Shown here: positions 39,316 through 48,735 of the stretch, piece by piece
How the letters are laid out: every line of letters begins with the position of its first letter
How positions within the stretch are numbered: the stretch's first letter is position 1
Source of the DNA: Mycobacterium sp. 155
GTDB lineage: Bacteria; Actinomycetota; Actinomycetes; Mycobacteriales; Mycobacteriaceae
Length of the DNA: 64,000 bases
Assembly: GCF_000373905.1 (NCBI RefSeq)
Contig: NZ_KB892705.1
Coordinates: forward strand, 2,313,020-2,377,019
Direction of reading: 5' to 3'
The notes under the pieces: model-generated
What the model saw: the letters and a program-made list of their open reading frames with translations, nothing else
Databases searched by the model: none
Told to the model about the DNA's origin: nothing
Program-made: the position numbers and the translations under genes

Positions 39316-40137
39316 ATGATCACGTCGCACAACGGCAATCCCGTCGTGGTAGGGATCGACGGGTCCACCGCTGCGGTGCATGCCGCGCAATGGGCGATCG
39401 ACGAAGCAGTGGCTCGTGACGTTCCCCTGCGACTGGTGTCCTGCATCGATCGGGGTGATGGCACGGCATTCACCGACAGCGAGTGCGGTATGAACCTCGA
39501 ATACGCCCAGACATGCTTACGGGCGGCCCGCTCGGTCATCGACGCCACCGGAAATCCGGTGAAAGTCGAGACCGCAGTCCTCTACGGCCGACCGGATGCC
39601 AATCTGCTCGACGAGTCACGCCGCGCCGCCATGGTCTGTATGGGATCGGTCGGCATAGGGCGTCTCGCCAAGCTGCTTTTCGGATCGACAGCCGCCAAGG
39701 TTGCTGAACATGCGTGTTGCCCTGTCGCGGTAATCAGAAGTCGCCCAGCGCAACAGTCCCATCACCCGGGGATGATCGCCGTGCCGGTCGGTGCATCCGG
39801 CGACGATGACCACGTTATCGACGCTGCCGTCACCGAAGCTGACCTGCGCGGGCGCCCTGTCCTGGCCGTCGGGGTCTGGCGGCGGGATTTCGGCGATATC
39901 TCCTATGACGAGCTGGATCGCCGCATGACGGCATGGCAGCGGAGTCATCCTCGTGTACGCATCCACGTCACCGCCGGCGCGGCCGGGATCGGTCAGTTTC
40001 TGGCCGCACGCACCGAGCCGGTCGACATGGTCGTTCTCGGACCGGACGACGCGGCTGATGTGACCAAAATTATTGGACCTCACACAAATCCGCTGGCCAG
40101 CCATCCCGATTGCTCAGTCCTTGTGGTGCATCAGTAG
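39316..40137 (+). CDS. Universal stress protein, tandem domains, degenerate C-domain
   Basis: A 273-residue Usp of the 27627/33795 subgroup. The N-domain ([23 protein letters not shown]) carries an intact loop MGSVGIGRLAKLLFGST; the C-domain has LGPDDAADVTKIIGPHTNP instead of a loop and ends CSVLVVHQ. GAAGGA before ATG 39316 supports the start; the in-frame TTG at 39226 does not. It lies directly downstream of dosR. Confidence 0.87.
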   Translation: MITSHNGNPVVVGIDGSTAAVHAAQWAIDEAVARDVPLRLVSCIDRGDGTAFTDSECGMNLEYAQTCLRAARSVIDATGNPVKVETAVLYGRPDANLLDESRRAAMVCMGSVGIGRLAKLLFGSTAAKVAEHACCPVAVIRSRPAQQSHHPGMIAVPVGASGDDDHVIDAAVTEADLRGRPVLAVGVWRRDFGDISYDELDRRMTAWQRSHPRVRIHVTAGAAGIGQFLAARTEPVDMVVLGPDDAADVTKIIGPHTNPLASHPDCSVLVVHQ

Positions 40138-40350
40138 CCGTTCGGGCGGCCGGAGCCTGGGCACTTACATCGAAGACTGTCGTGGTATGGCCGCCAGGGT
40201 CAAACGACCCGGCGTTGGTCCCGACTTCCGATGACCGTCGGCGCTGCGCCGACCGACCTACGGCTCTGCTTTGCCGCCGTGGGACCGGCCTAGCGTCGAC
40301 TGCTATCGGCGCCGCGCAATGCGTCGCCGCATCGGACAGGAGGATTCGAA

Positions 40351-41232
40351 ATGAGCCTGACCCCAGACGAATACGGAATTGTCGTTGCGGTGGACGGATC
40401 GGCCGCGTCGAACGCAGCCGTCAAGTGGGCCGCTCGCGAAGCCGTCATGCGGGCGGCGTCAGTGACCCTGACCCACATCATCGAACCGGCGGTTGTGAGC
40501 TGGCCGATTGCGCCCATGCAAGGATCCATCACCGAGTGGCAACAGGAGAACGCCGATCAAGTCATCGCGCAAGCTCAAGAAATCTTCGTCACCAATATCG
40601 ATGAAGCGCAACCCCCCACCGTGCACACTGACGTGAGGGCTGGCATCGCCGTATCCGAGCTGACCGAAGCATCCACCCACGCACAGATGGTCGTTGTCGG
40701 CAGTCAGGGTATGGGGGCCTTCGAGCGAGCCGTCCTCGGATCGGTCAGCAGCGGTTTGCTCCATCGCGCGCATTGCCCGGTTGCCGTGGTCCATGCTGAC
40801 GAAACCCGTTCGGTGGACACCACATCCCCGGTCCTGCTAGGCATCGACGGGTCACCCGCTTCTGAGGGCGCGACCGCGTTGGCGTTCGATGAAGCGTCGC
40901 GGCGCGGCGTAGATCTCGTGGCACTGCACGCGTGGAGTGACGTCCCGGTCTTCCCGATCTTCGGGATGGATTGGCGCCGTGACGAAGACGAAGGGCACGA
41001 GGTGCTCGGTGAACGGCTGGCGGGCTGGAACGAGAAATACCCAGACGTCCACGTACAGCGCCGAATCGTCTGCGATGAACCGGCGCGGTGGCTCGTCGAG
41101 GAGTCCCGGCAGGCGCAGCTCGTCATCGTGGGCAGTCACGGCCGCGGCGGCTTCACCGGCATGCTCCTCGGCTCTGTCAGCTCCGCCGTGGCGCAAGCTG
41201 CGCGGGTTCCGGTGATCGTGGTTCGCAGCTGA
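40351..41232 (+). CDS. Universal stress protein, two intact ATP-binding domains
   Basis: A 293-residue tandem Usp, a close paralogue of 30168. Both ATP loops are intact (VGSQGMGAFERAVLGSVS; VGSHGRGGFTGMLLGSVS). AGGAGG ten bases before ATG 40351 gives a strong ribosome site. The 213-base gap upstream has no convincing DosR box by eye. This is the last gene of the dormancy island. Confidence 0.9.
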   Translation: MSLTPDEYGIVVAVDGSAASNAAVKWAAREAVMRAASVTLTHIIEPAVVSWPIAPMQGSITEWQQENADQVIAQAQEIFVTNIDEAQPPTVHTDVRAGIAVSELTEASTHAQMVVVGSQGMGAFERAVLGSVSSGLLHRAHCPVAVVHADETRSVDTTSPVLLGIDGSPASEGATALAFDEASRRGVDLVALHAWSDVPVFPIFGMDWRRDEDEGHEVLGERLAGWNEKYPDVHVQRRIVCDEPARWLVEESRQAQLVIVGSHGRGGFTGMLLGSVSSAVAQAARVPVIVVRS

Positions 41233-41251
41233 AGCTATGACGGAAAGACGT

Positions 41252-41356
41252 TTACTCGAGCACGCCCATGCGCTCGAGGTGATCGCTCAACGGCTTGGAG
41301 GCCGTGCACAGATGCTCGGCCATGGCCTCGCCGATATGCGCCTGCACTCTCGCCAC
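41252..41356 (-). CDS. Possible 34-residue ORF downstream of fabG (doubtful)
   Basis: Four bases after the fabG stop, a GTG opens a 34-codon frame with strong GC3 bias. It encodes VQAHIGEAMAEHLCTASKPLS and ends MGVLE. The composition looks protein-coding rather than random, but the length is short. It could be a coupled microprotein or the surviving C-terminus of a deleted gene. The product is unknown. Confidence 0.3.
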   Translation of the reverse strand: MARVQAHIGEAMAEHLCTASKPLSDHLERMGVLE

Positions 41357-41360
41357 ATCG

Positions 41361-42110
41361 TCATACGTACCGACCGCCCGTCACCTCAAGCACCGTGCCG
41401 GTCATGTACGACGACAGATCGCTGGCCAAGAACAGCGCGACCTTAGCCACCTCGTCGGGCTCACCAGCCCGTCCCATCGGCACCTCGGCCAGCTTCTGGT
41501 CCCAGATACGTTGAGGCATGGCCTCGGTCATGGCCGATCGGATCAAGCCAGGCTGGATCGCGTTGACCCGCACTCCGAGGTGCGCCAGTTCCTTGGCGGC
41601 GGCCTTGGTCATGCCGACGATGCCCGCCTTGGCCGCCGAGTAGTTGGTCTGCCCGATGAGGCCGACCTTGCCGGAGATCGATGACATGTTCACGATCGCC
41701 CTGCGCTTGTTTTCCCGCATGATCGCCGCGGACGACTTGGTGCCGTTCCAGGTACCTTTCAGGTGCACGGCGATGACCTGATCGAACTGCTCCTCGGTCA
41801 TCTTGCGCAGGGTCGCGTCGCGCGTAATTCCGGCGTTGTTGACCATGATGTCCAAACCACCGAACCGTTCCACAGCGGCAGCGACGAGTGCCTCAACCTC
41901 GGCGGAGGAGGTCACGTCACACCGCACTGCCGCGGCGACATCGGAACCGCCGAGCTGAGCAGCCGCCGCCTCGGTGGCTTCCAGGTCGAGGTCGCCGAGC
42001 ACCACGCGGGCGCCCTCCTCGATGAACCGTTGTGCGATCGCCAAACCCAGGCCCTGGGCGCCACCGGTCACCACCGCAGTTTGGCCGGTAAGCAATGACA
42101 CCTGCGTCAC
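41361..42110 (-). CDS. fabG: 3-oxoacyl-ACP reductase-like SDR (FabG family)
   Basis: A 249-residue classical short-chain dehydrogenase. It has the cofactor loop [13 protein letters not shown] near residue 15, the NNAG motif ([10 protein letters not shown]), the catalytic Ser-Tyr-Lys (NMSSISGK...NYSAAKAG) and a C-terminal [16 protein letters not shown]. It would reduce 3-ketoacyl groups or a similar substrate with NAD(P)H. The next gene downstream of its promoter is an R-hydratase, so fatty-acyl metabolism is likely. Exact substrate specificity cannot be read from sequence. Confidence 0.87.
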   Translation of the reverse strand: MTQVSLLTGQTAVVTGGAQGLGLAIAQRFIEEGARVVLGDLDLEATEAAAAQLGGSDVAAAVRCDVTSSAEVEALVAAAVERFGGLDIMVNNAGITRDATLRKMTEEQFDQVIAVHLKGTWNGTKSSAAIMRENKRRAIVNMSSISGKVGLIGQTNYSAAKAGIVGMTKAAAKELAHLGVRVNAIQPGLIRSAMTEAMPQRIWDQKLAEVPMGRAGEPDEVAKVALFLASDLSSYMTGTVLEVTGGRYV

Positions 42111-42178
42111 CCAACTTCCGATTATGAAGACCCGTCAGCACCGACCATATTTCATATATGACACTGGCCATTTGAGCC

Positions 42179-42628
42179 TCAGCCTATGAATCGGACGATG
42201 GACTCGGCCACCGCGGCAGGTTTGGCCGCACCGTCGATCTCCACGGTCACCGTCATTTTCGCCTGCACGGCACCGTCGAGCTCGGCGACCTCATCGATGT
42301 GCGCGCGAGCCCGCACACTGGCACCGACCTTCACCGGCGTGATGAAACGAACCTTGTTGTAGCCGTAGTTGATCGCCATCGCGATGTCGTCGACGCGGTA
42401 CAGCTGATGAGTGAAATGCGGCAGCAGCGAGAGGGTGAGCAAGCCGTGCGCGATGGTCCCGCCGAACGGCCCACCGGCGGCCTTCTCCGGGTCGACATGG
42501 ATCCACTGGTGATCGTCGGTGGCGTCGGCGAACAGATTCACCCGATCCTGGGTGATCTCCATCCACCCGGTCGGCCCGAGCTCGCTGCCCGTCGCCGCCG
42601 CGAACTCGTCAAGCCCGTTGAAGACCTT
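42179..42628 (-). CDS. MaoC-like (R)-specific enoyl hydratase (HtdZ/Rv0130-like)
   Basis: A ~149-residue hot-dog-fold hydratase. The catalytic segment FADATDDHQWIHVDPEKA supplies the Asp and His of (R)-hydratases, followed by GTIAHGLLTLSLLP and INYGYNKVRFITPV. It closely resembles the Rv0130 (HtdZ) pattern. It would hydrate trans-2-enoyl thioesters to (R)-3-hydroxyacyl thioesters. TTG 42628 gives the family N-terminus (MKVFNGLDEF) and has a G-rich site upstream; GTG 42661, just after the purU stop, is the alternative. It is probably co-transcribed with purU. Confidence 0.82.
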   Translation of the reverse strand, partial: KVFNGLDEFAAATGSELGPTGWMEITQDRVNLFADATDDHQWIHVDPEKAAGGPFGGTIAHGLLTLSLLPHFTHQLYRVDDIAMAINYGYNKVRFITPVKVGASVRARAHIDEVAELDGAVQAKMTVTVEIDGAAKPAAVAESIVRFIG

Positions 42629-42664
42629 CAACCCCGCCCCTCTCGGAGTGCACTTCGGCACCGT

Positions 42665-43558
42665 TCAGAACACCACGGTCTGGTTGCCGAACCGAATCAC
42701 GCGATCCTCGCAGTGCCACAGCACCGCACGCGACAAGACCACCCGCTCGACATCGGATCCCAAGCGCACCAGATCCTCGACGGCGTGCCGGTGGTCGACC
42801 CGAACCACGTCTTGTTCGATGATCGGACCTTCGTCGAGGTCGCCCGTGACGTAATGCGCTGTGGCTCCGACCAGTTTCACACCGCGCTCTTTGGCTCTCC
42901 GGTACGGCGCCGCTCCGATGAACGCCGGCAGAAACGAGTGGTGGATGTTGATCAAAGGGCATCCGACGGCATCGAGGAACTCTGGGGTGAGAATCTGCAT
43001 GTACCGCGCGAGCACTACCAGGTCGACGTTACCGCGCAGTAGATCGAGCAGCCGCTGCTCGGCTTCGGCGCGATTGTCTCGGGTCGCGGGAACATACAGA
43101 TATGGAACACCGAACGCCCGTACCTGCTCGGCGAGATCCGGATGGTTCGAAATCACCATCACCACGGACATGTCCAGCTCACCGCGGCGGTTGCGCCACA
43201 ACAGGTCGAGCAGGCAGTGGTCCTCGCGGGAGGCCATCAACGCCACCCGCTTCGGTTTGGCCGCCTCGGTGAGCCGGAAGTCCATCGCGAACGGTTCCGC
43301 CACCCGGGTGCGGAACTCGCCCTCCAACTCGTCACGAGCAGCGGTCAAACCTGGCAGGTGGAAGATGGTGCGCTGCATGAAGGTGCCGCCGGTCTGCTCG
43401 GTCGAATGCTGATCCAGCGACACGATGTTGGCGCCCGCGCCCGTCAGAAAGCTACTGATCGCCGCGACGAGGCCGGGTCGGTCCGCGCAACGCAGCAGGA
43501 GACGGCCCATATCGCGGACCGGTAGGGTTTTCGCTCTCGGATACTCCTCAGCCATCAC
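42665..43558 (-). CDS. purU: Formyltetrahydrofolate deformylase
   Basis: A 297-residue enzyme with an N-terminal ACT domain (LLLRCADRPGLVAAISSFLTGAGANIVSLDQHS) and a C-terminal formyltransferase-fold domain. The catalytic segments are ISNHPDLA, LINIHHSFLPAFIGAAPYRRA (Asn/His) and THYVTGDLDEGPIIEQD (Asp). It hydrolyses 10-formyl-THF to formate and THF, balancing the one-carbon pool. The length is typical. It is followed closely by the R-hydratase gene. Confidence 0.93.
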   Translation of the reverse strand: MMAEEYPRAKTLPVRDMGRLLLRCADRPGLVAAISSFLTGAGANIVSLDQHSTEQTGGTFMQRTIFHLPGLTAARDELEGEFRTRVAEPFAMDFRLTEAAKPKRVALMASREDHCLLDLLWRNRRGELDMSVVMVISNHPDLAEQVRAFGVPYLYVPATRDNRAEAEQRLLDLLRGNVDLVVLARYMQILTPEFLDAVGCPLINIHHSFLPAFIGAAPYRRAKERGVKLVGATAHYVTGDLDEGPIIEQDVVRVDHRHAVEDLVRLGSDVERVVLSRAVLWHCEDRVIRFGNQTVVF

Positions 43559-43977
43559 CCGTCAGATTCTCACCCGACCGGTTCCGCCGCGCGCCAACCG
43601 GGTACCAGATAGGTATGGCGGTCCGAAACGTCGTCCGGGTGACTGGCTCGCGGCCAAGCAACAAACTGACCGAAACCGGCAGAGAGAATGGCCGCCCCAA
43701 ATCCCAGCGATGGGTCAACTTTGCTCCGCGAACATTCGACCGGAATATACAGTACCGTCATCAACCATCCGATTTGCCAAATTTGCACATCCCTGTAAAT
43801 ACATGGTGTTGGGGAGTGAAGAATTGGACGCGCCGCTGGACAAGTCTTGTCTGCTAGCTGGAATTACCCGTCCCTGCCGCGTGATACTCATCTCGCGTAA
43901 TCGCGCACAACCGCGGTGCGCATGACAAATCAGCCGACCCGGTCGGGGGTGAGGCTGCCAGAGGAAATGGATCGCCA
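43559..43977. other. AT-richer intergenic region with a possible promoter
   Basis: This gap has no convincing gene. It is richer in A/T around 43730-43815 than its surroundings. A candidate promoter, TTGCCA (43774-43779), 16 bases, then TAAATA (43796-43801), faces the operon at 43978; the 5' leader would be ~170 bases. GAGGAAATGG at 43962-43971 is the ribosome site of the next gene. Confidence 0.3.
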
Positions 43978-44730
43978 ATGACCGCTCCCCAGCGCGATGT
44001 CGCTGCTCGTTCAACCCTGTCAGTGGAGAAAACCCACAGTTGGTGGGATCCGGGCAGTGACTGCACGATCGTCATCGCAACCCCTGGTTCGGAACGCGAA
44101 TTATGGCGCGAGTATGTCAACGGGGCCCGCCGCAACTATCGCAAGCATGGCGTCGAGCATGCACTCGACATGGCGGCACTACGCAAGGGTGACGACACGG
44201 CATTGTTCTGCGCGGGCATCAATCAGGCCGGCCGTGTTGTTGGCGGATTGCGAGCCAAAGGCCCCTATCAGCACGTTGACGAATGCCATGCCACCGTCGA
44301 GTGGGCAGGACAACCCGGCCTCGGCACCGTACGCAAGATGATCGAAGACCGGCTTCCCTTCGGTGTCGTCGAGATGAAGACCGCGTGGGTCTGCGACGAC
44401 CCCGATCAGAGCCGCGTCCTGACCGACACGCTGGCCCGCATGCCACTGCATTTCATGGCCCAGCTCGACATCGGTTTCGCGATGGCTACCGCGGCGGCCT
44501 ACGTGCTCAAACGTTGGCTGTCCTCCGGCGGCGTGCTGGCTGCCAAAATCCCCGCAACCCCGTACCCGGACGAGCGCTATCAGACCAAGATGATGTGGTG
44601 GGACAGGCGCACGTTCGCCAACCATGCTGAGCCCAAGCAGCTTTCGGCGTTCTACAGCGAAGTCCAGCGCATCTCGGCCGGGCTGGACTCCATCGAAACC
44701 GTTGATGCCTCCACCGCGGCAGGGCAATGA
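43978..44730 (+). CDS. Acyltransferase-like protein (GNAT/N-acyl synthase-like), first gene of the moeY-dcpA operon
   Basis: A 250-residue protein I recognise only at fold level. The block YVNGARRNYRKHGVEHALD, then DTALFCAGINQAGRVVGGLRAKGPYQ, resembles the N-terminal half of GNAT-type N-acyl amino-acid or acyl-homoserine-lactone synthases, where an E/D-rich stretch and a VVGGLR strand precede the acyl site. The rest (MKTAWVCDDPDQSRVLTDTLARMPLHFMAQL) is helical. It overlaps moeY by four bases (ATGA), so it is co-translated. The role is unknown; the acyl-transfer idea is inference. Confidence 0.6.
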   Translation: MTAPQRDVAARSTLSVEKTHSWWDPGSDCTIVIATPGSERELWREYVNGARRNYRKHGVEHALDMAALRKGDDTALFCAGINQAGRVVGGLRAKGPYQHVDECHATVEWAGQPGLGTVRKMIEDRLPFGVVEMKTAWVCDDPDQSRVLTDTLARMPLHFMAQLDIGFAMATAAAYVLKRWLSSGGVLAAKIPATPYPDERYQTKMMWWDRRTFANHAEPKQLSAFYSEVQRISAGLDSIETVDASTAAGQ

Positions 44731-46868
44731 ACCACAATATCGACGACTCTTCAGACGGCAACGCAGTCATCATCGAGGCTGACGATCCGTCGGACATGCT
44801 GGCGGGTCTACTGGCAGATCCCCACATCACCGTCATCGATACCTGTCGACGGCAGCGGGAGGCACTCAGAGAGCTCACCCCGGCCCCGGAGGCCGACGTC
44901 CTCGACGAACCCACATCATGGGCGTACTACCCATGGCGGCGCAGCGTGGTGCACATCCTCGGCCCCATGGGGTTCCGGCGCTTACGCCTCGACCGCAACC
45001 GCAACCTGATCAGCGCCGAGGAGGACCGGCGGCTGGCACGGCTGCGGGTCGGGGTCATCGGGCTGAGCGTGGGCCACGCCATCGCCTACGCGCTTGCCTC
45101 GGAAGGACTCTGTGGCGAGCTGCGGCTCACCGATTTCGATGAGCTGGAGTTGCCGAACCTCAACCGCGTGCCCGCGTCGGTCTTCGACCTCGGGGTGAAC
45201 AAGGCCGTGGTTGCCGCGCGCCGAATTGCCGAGCTCGACCCGTACCTTCGAGTGCGCATCGACCGCGACGGCGCAAGCTCGGACACCATCGATGAGTTTC
45301 TCCGCGGACTCGACGTCGTGATCGAGGAATGCGATTCACTCGACGCGAAGGTCCTCATCCGCGAGGCAGCCCGCGCCCACCGACTGCCGGTCTTGATGGC
45401 GACCGCCGATCGGGGTCTCCTCGACGTCGAACGCTTCGACCTGGACGCCGAACGGCCCCTCCTGCATGGACTGCTGGGCACCGTCGACACCACCGCGCTG
45501 GCCGACTTGTCCAGTAAAGACAAAGTCCCCCACGTCCTGCGGTTGCTGGACGCCGCGGAATTGTCGCCGCGGATGGCAGCTTCGCTGGTCGAGGTGGGCA
45601 AGACCCTCACCACCTGGCCGCAGTTAGCCGGGGAAGTTCAGCTCGGGGCGACCGTGGTAGCCGAAGCCGTGCGGCGCATCGGGCTGGGCGAGCCCCTGAC
45701 GTCCGGACGAGTTCGGATCGATTGCGGTACCGCCCTGGACGAGATCACCGATCCGTTCGCGCAGCGAACAGACCCGCCGGTGCCCCTTGCCGCGGCCGAA
45801 GAACCTCCCGCGCCGACCGATCCGGCCGGCATCATCGCGGTGGCTGCCAATCGCGCCCCCTCGGGTGGCAACGCGCAGCCATGGCGTATCGACTCGACCG
45901 GCGACACAGTGAACCTGCGGCTGGCAACCGAATACACCACTGCAATGGACGTCGGTTTCCGCGGCAGCGCCGTCGCGCTCGGAGCCGCGATGTTCAACGC
46001 CCGGGTTGCCGCGGCCTCACAAGGCCGCACTGGTGAGCCGGCATGGCATCGAGGAGACGAAGGGACGCCGTTGGTGGGCACCCTGGCGCTGGCCGCCGGG
46101 CACGCACCGGAACTGGCGCAGTTATACGAACCAATGCTGCAACGTGAGACCACCCGCGCGCGTGGATCCAGAGCACCCATTGCCGCCGACATCCTCGACG
46201 CGCTGAGCGCCGCAGCGCGCGCCGAGGGCGCCGCAGCCCACATCCTGGCCACCGCTGCCGAAGTCAAACGCGCGGCGCACATTCTCGCTGAGGCCGACCG
46301 GATCCGGTATCTGACCCCCACGTTGCACCGCGAGATGTTCTCCGAACTGCGCTGGCCCGGCGACCCGGATCCGGACACGGGGCTCGACGTGACCTCGCTC
46401 GGTCTGGATCCGACCGACCTGGTGTTACTGGACATCCTGCGCCGGCCGGAGGTGATGGCTCGACTTGCCGACTGGGACGCCGGCTCTGCGCTCGGAGACG
46501 ACACCTACGAGCGGGTGACGTCGAGTTCTGCCGTCGCGGTCGTCGCGGTGCGGGGCCAACGGCTGACCGACTACGCCCGGGCCGGTTCGGCGGTGCAGGC
46601 GCTGTGGGTGAAGGCCCAGCAATACGGGGTCGCGGTCCAGCCGGTGTCACCGGTATTCCTCTATGCCCACAGCGACGAAGACCGTCAGCGGCTATCCCGT
46701 GCCCATGCCGGAGAACTGTGGGATCTGCAGTACGCTTTCCGCCAGTTGACGGCGACAGAACACGACGAGCGCCAGGCGTTGGTGCTCAGGTTGTTCTTTG
46801 CGCCGCGCCCACTGGTACGCAGCCGGCGCAGGCCGCTGCCGCTGGTCCACGAGCCGATACATGGCTGA
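44727..46868 (+). CDS. moeY: MoeY-like ThiF/E1-nitroreductase fusion
   Basis: A 713-residue protein matching Rv1355c (MoeY) in size and layout. Residues ~100-330 form a ThiF/E1-like domain (RVGVIGLSVGHAIAYALASEG, LTDFDELELPNLNRVPAS, DLGVNKAVVAARRI), with the Arg/Asp residues of E1 adenylation but no visible zinc CxxC pairs. Residues ~360-713 are nitroreductase-like (VAANRAPSGGNAQPWRI). Despite its name, a molybdopterin role is unproven; the fusion suggests adenylation plus flavin-dependent chemistry. It overlaps both neighbours, four bases upstream and eight downstream. Confidence 0.8.
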   Translation: MNHNIDDSSDGNAVIIEADDPSDMLAGLLADPHITVIDTCRRQREALRELTPAPEADVLDEPTSWAYYPWRRSVVHILGPMGFRRLRLDRNRNLISAEEDRRLARLRVGVIGLSVGHAIAYALASEGLCGELRLTDFDELELPNLNRVPASVFDLGVNKAVVAARRIAELDPYLRVRIDRDGASSDTIDEFLRGLDVVIEECDSLDAKVLIREAARAHRLPVLMATADRGLLDVERFDLDAERPLLHGLLGTVDTTALADLSSKDKVPHVLRLLDAAELSPRMAASLVEVGKTLTTWPQLAGEVQLGATVVAEAVRRIGLGEPLTSGRVRIDCGTALDEITDPFAQRTDPPVPLAAAEEPPAPTDPAGIIAVAANRAPSGGNAQPWRIDSTGDTVNLRLATEYTTAMDVGFRGSAVALGAAMFNARVAAASQGRTGEPAWHRGDEGTPLVGTLALAAGHAPELAQLYEPMLQRETTRARGSRAPIAADILDALSAAARAEGAAAHILATAAEVKRAAHILAEADRIRYLTPTLHREMFSELRWPGDPDPDTGLDVTSLGLDPTDLVLLDILRRPEVMARLADWDAGSALGDDTYERVTSSSAVAVVAVRGQRLTDYARAGSAVQALWVKAQQYGVAVQPVSPVFLYAHSDEDRQRLSRAHAGELWDLQYAFRQLTATEHDERQALVLRLFFAPRPLVRSRRRPLPLVHEPIHG

Positions 46869-48735
46869 GGCGAGTCCGGAGGTTGGTGTGCCACGCAGCC
46901 TGGAATTGGTTGTCACATCGGTCGCCACACAGCTGATGGCGGTCAACGCCGCCACCGCCGCGGCAGTCAGCCAGCAGGTACTGGCCGACCTGGTGTCGTA
47001 TTTCGACGTCGACGTGAGTTTCCTGCGACATAACGATCACCTGGCTCACACCACAAAGCTGATCGCCGAGTGGCCGCCGCGGCCGGTGGACGCCCTCACC
47101 GATCCCATCGCGGTCGTTCGGTTCGCCGACGCCGACCCGGTGTTCGCGATGGCCGAGAACCTGAAGGAACCGGCCGTTTTCCGGCCCGAACCCGCCACCG
47201 ACGATTACCAGCGAACCATCGAGGCGGGCCGCCATATTCCGAGCACCTCGATGGCATCCGTGCCACTGCTCTCCGGCGAGGTCACCACCGGTGTCCTCGG
47301 CTTCGTCAAGTTCGGCGACCGAGAATGGCTGCCCGAGGAACTCAACGCGCTAAAGGCGATTGCCTCGTTGTTCGCCCAGGTGCAGGCCCGCATCGCCGCC
47401 GAGGACCGACTGCGCTACCTGGCCGATCACGACCATCTCACGGGGTTGTACAACCGTAGGGCGCTGTTGGCTCACCTCGATGACCGGCTTGCGCCCGGTC
47501 AACCAGGCCCGGTTTCGGTGATGTTCCTGGATCTGGACCGGCTCAAAGCGATCAACGACTATCTGGGCCACACCGCCGGGGATGCGTTCATCAGAATTCT
47601 TGCGCGGCGCCTGCAGGAAGGCGACGACGAGCCGCAACTCATCGCACGCCTCGGCGGTGACGAGTTCGTCGTAGTCCCGGCGGCCCCAATGCCGGTCAAA
47701 GCTGCTGAGGCATTGGCCTATCAGCTGCAATCGATGCTGCGCGAACGGGTGACAGTCGACGGTGAGATGCTCACCCGGACCGTGAGCATCGGTGTGGCGG
47801 AGGGAATACCGGGCCGGGACTCCACCTCGGACCTGCTCAGCCGCGCTGATCAGGCCGTGCTGACTGCCAAGAACGCCGGCGGCAACCAGGTGGCGGTGTT
47901 CTCCGATGCGATGGCGCTGGAGATCGATTTCCGCAACGACATCGAACTGCACCTGCAGAACGTGATCGAGGACGGATCGCTGGTGCTGCACTACCTGCCC
48001 GAAATCGACATGCGTACCGGTGAGGTGCTCGCAGCCGAGGCGTTGGTCCGGTGGCAACACCCGACGCGTGGCCTGCTCGCGCCGGATTCATTCATCGGCG
48101 TCGCCGAGTCGATCAACCTCGCAGGCGAATTAGGGCGATGGGTGTTGCGCACCGCCTGCGCCGAGTTTGCCCGGTGGCGTGCGAACGGGCTCGGCCGGCG
48201 CATCCTGTTACGGATCAACGTCTCCCCCGTGCAGTTGGTAACTGAGGGCTTCGTCGACTCGGTGGCCAGCATCATGGCCGAATTCGGGCTGCCTCGCGGA
48301 TCGGTCTGTCTGGAAATCACCGAAAGCGTGGTGGTTCAGGACATCGAGACCACTCGCCGCACCCTGTTCGGCCTGCAGCACGTGGGCGTCCACGTGGCGA
48401 TCGATGATTTCGGCACGGGCTACAGCGCGCTGTCTCTCTTGAAATCGCTACCGGTCGACACGCTCAAGATCGACCGGAGCTTTGTGGCCGAACTCGGCTC
48501 GAACCCGGGTGATCTGCCGATCGTCCGGGCTGTGATCGCGCTCGCCGGCGCCTTCGGTCTGCAACTTGTCGCCGAGGGCGTGGAGACAGAGACCGCCGCG
48601 CTCACCCTGCTACGGCACGGCTGTTATCGCGCGCAGGGATTCCTGCTGTCCAGACCGATATCAGGTGGTGAAATGGAGCGGCTGCTAGCCAAGGGGCGGG
48701 TTTCGGTGCGTTTTCCGCCAGTGCCGCACATGTGA
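46861..48735 (+). CDS. dcpA: GAF-GGDEF-EAL bifunctional c-di-GMP enzyme
   Basis: A 624-residue protein like M. smegmatis DcpA and Rv1354c. It has a GAF domain (about 15-175), a GGDEF domain with intact RLGGDEFVVV near residue 266, and an EAL domain with EALVRWQHP near residue 395, ITESVVV, DDFGTGYSAL and KIDRSFVAE. Both catalytic signatures are complete, so it could make and break cyclic di-GMP, with the GAF domain as input. ATG 46861 overlaps moeY by eight bases; the ORF's earlier start is not needed. Its 3' end overlaps the convergent FAD gene by 51 bases. Confidence 0.92.
   Translation: MAEASPEVGVPRSLELVVTSVATQLMAVNAATAAAVSQQVLADLVSYFDVDVSFLRHNDHLAHTTKLIAEWPPRPVDALTDPIAVVRFADADPVFAMAENLKEPAVFRPEPATDDYQRTIEAGRHIPSTSMASVPLLSGEVTTGVLGFVKFGDREWLPEELNALKAIASLFAQVQARIAAEDRLRYLADHDHLTGLYNRRALLAHLDDRLAPGQPGPVSVMFLDLDRLKAINDYLGHTAGDAFIRILARRLQEGDDEPQLIARLGGDEFVVVPAAPMPVKAAEALAYQLQSMLRERVTVDGEMLTRTVSIGVAEGIPGRDSTSDLLSRADQAVLTAKNAGGNQVAVFSDAMALEIDFRNDIELHLQNVIEDGSLVLHYLPEIDMRTGEVLAAEALVRWQHPTRGLLAPDSFIGVAESINLAGELGRWVLRTACAEFARWRANGLGRRILLRINVSPVQLVTEGFVDSVASIMAEFGLPRGSVCLEITESVVVQDIETTRRTLFGLQHVGVHVAIDDFGTGYSALSLLKSLPVDTLKIDRSFVAELGSNPGDLPIVRAVIALAGAFGLQLVAEGVETETAALTLLRHGCYRAQGFLLSRPISGGEMERLLAKGRVSVRFPPVPHM

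Noticed and set aside
40201..40300. Possible DosR box before the Usp gene at 40351 (GGTCCCGACTTCC region)
   Set aside because: Only about half of the core positions match and the arms do not pair; left out as a feature.
43715..44014. 99-residue minus ORF in the gap before the acyltransferase-like gene
   Set aside because: No ribosome site, mixed composition and overlap with a real start on the other strand.
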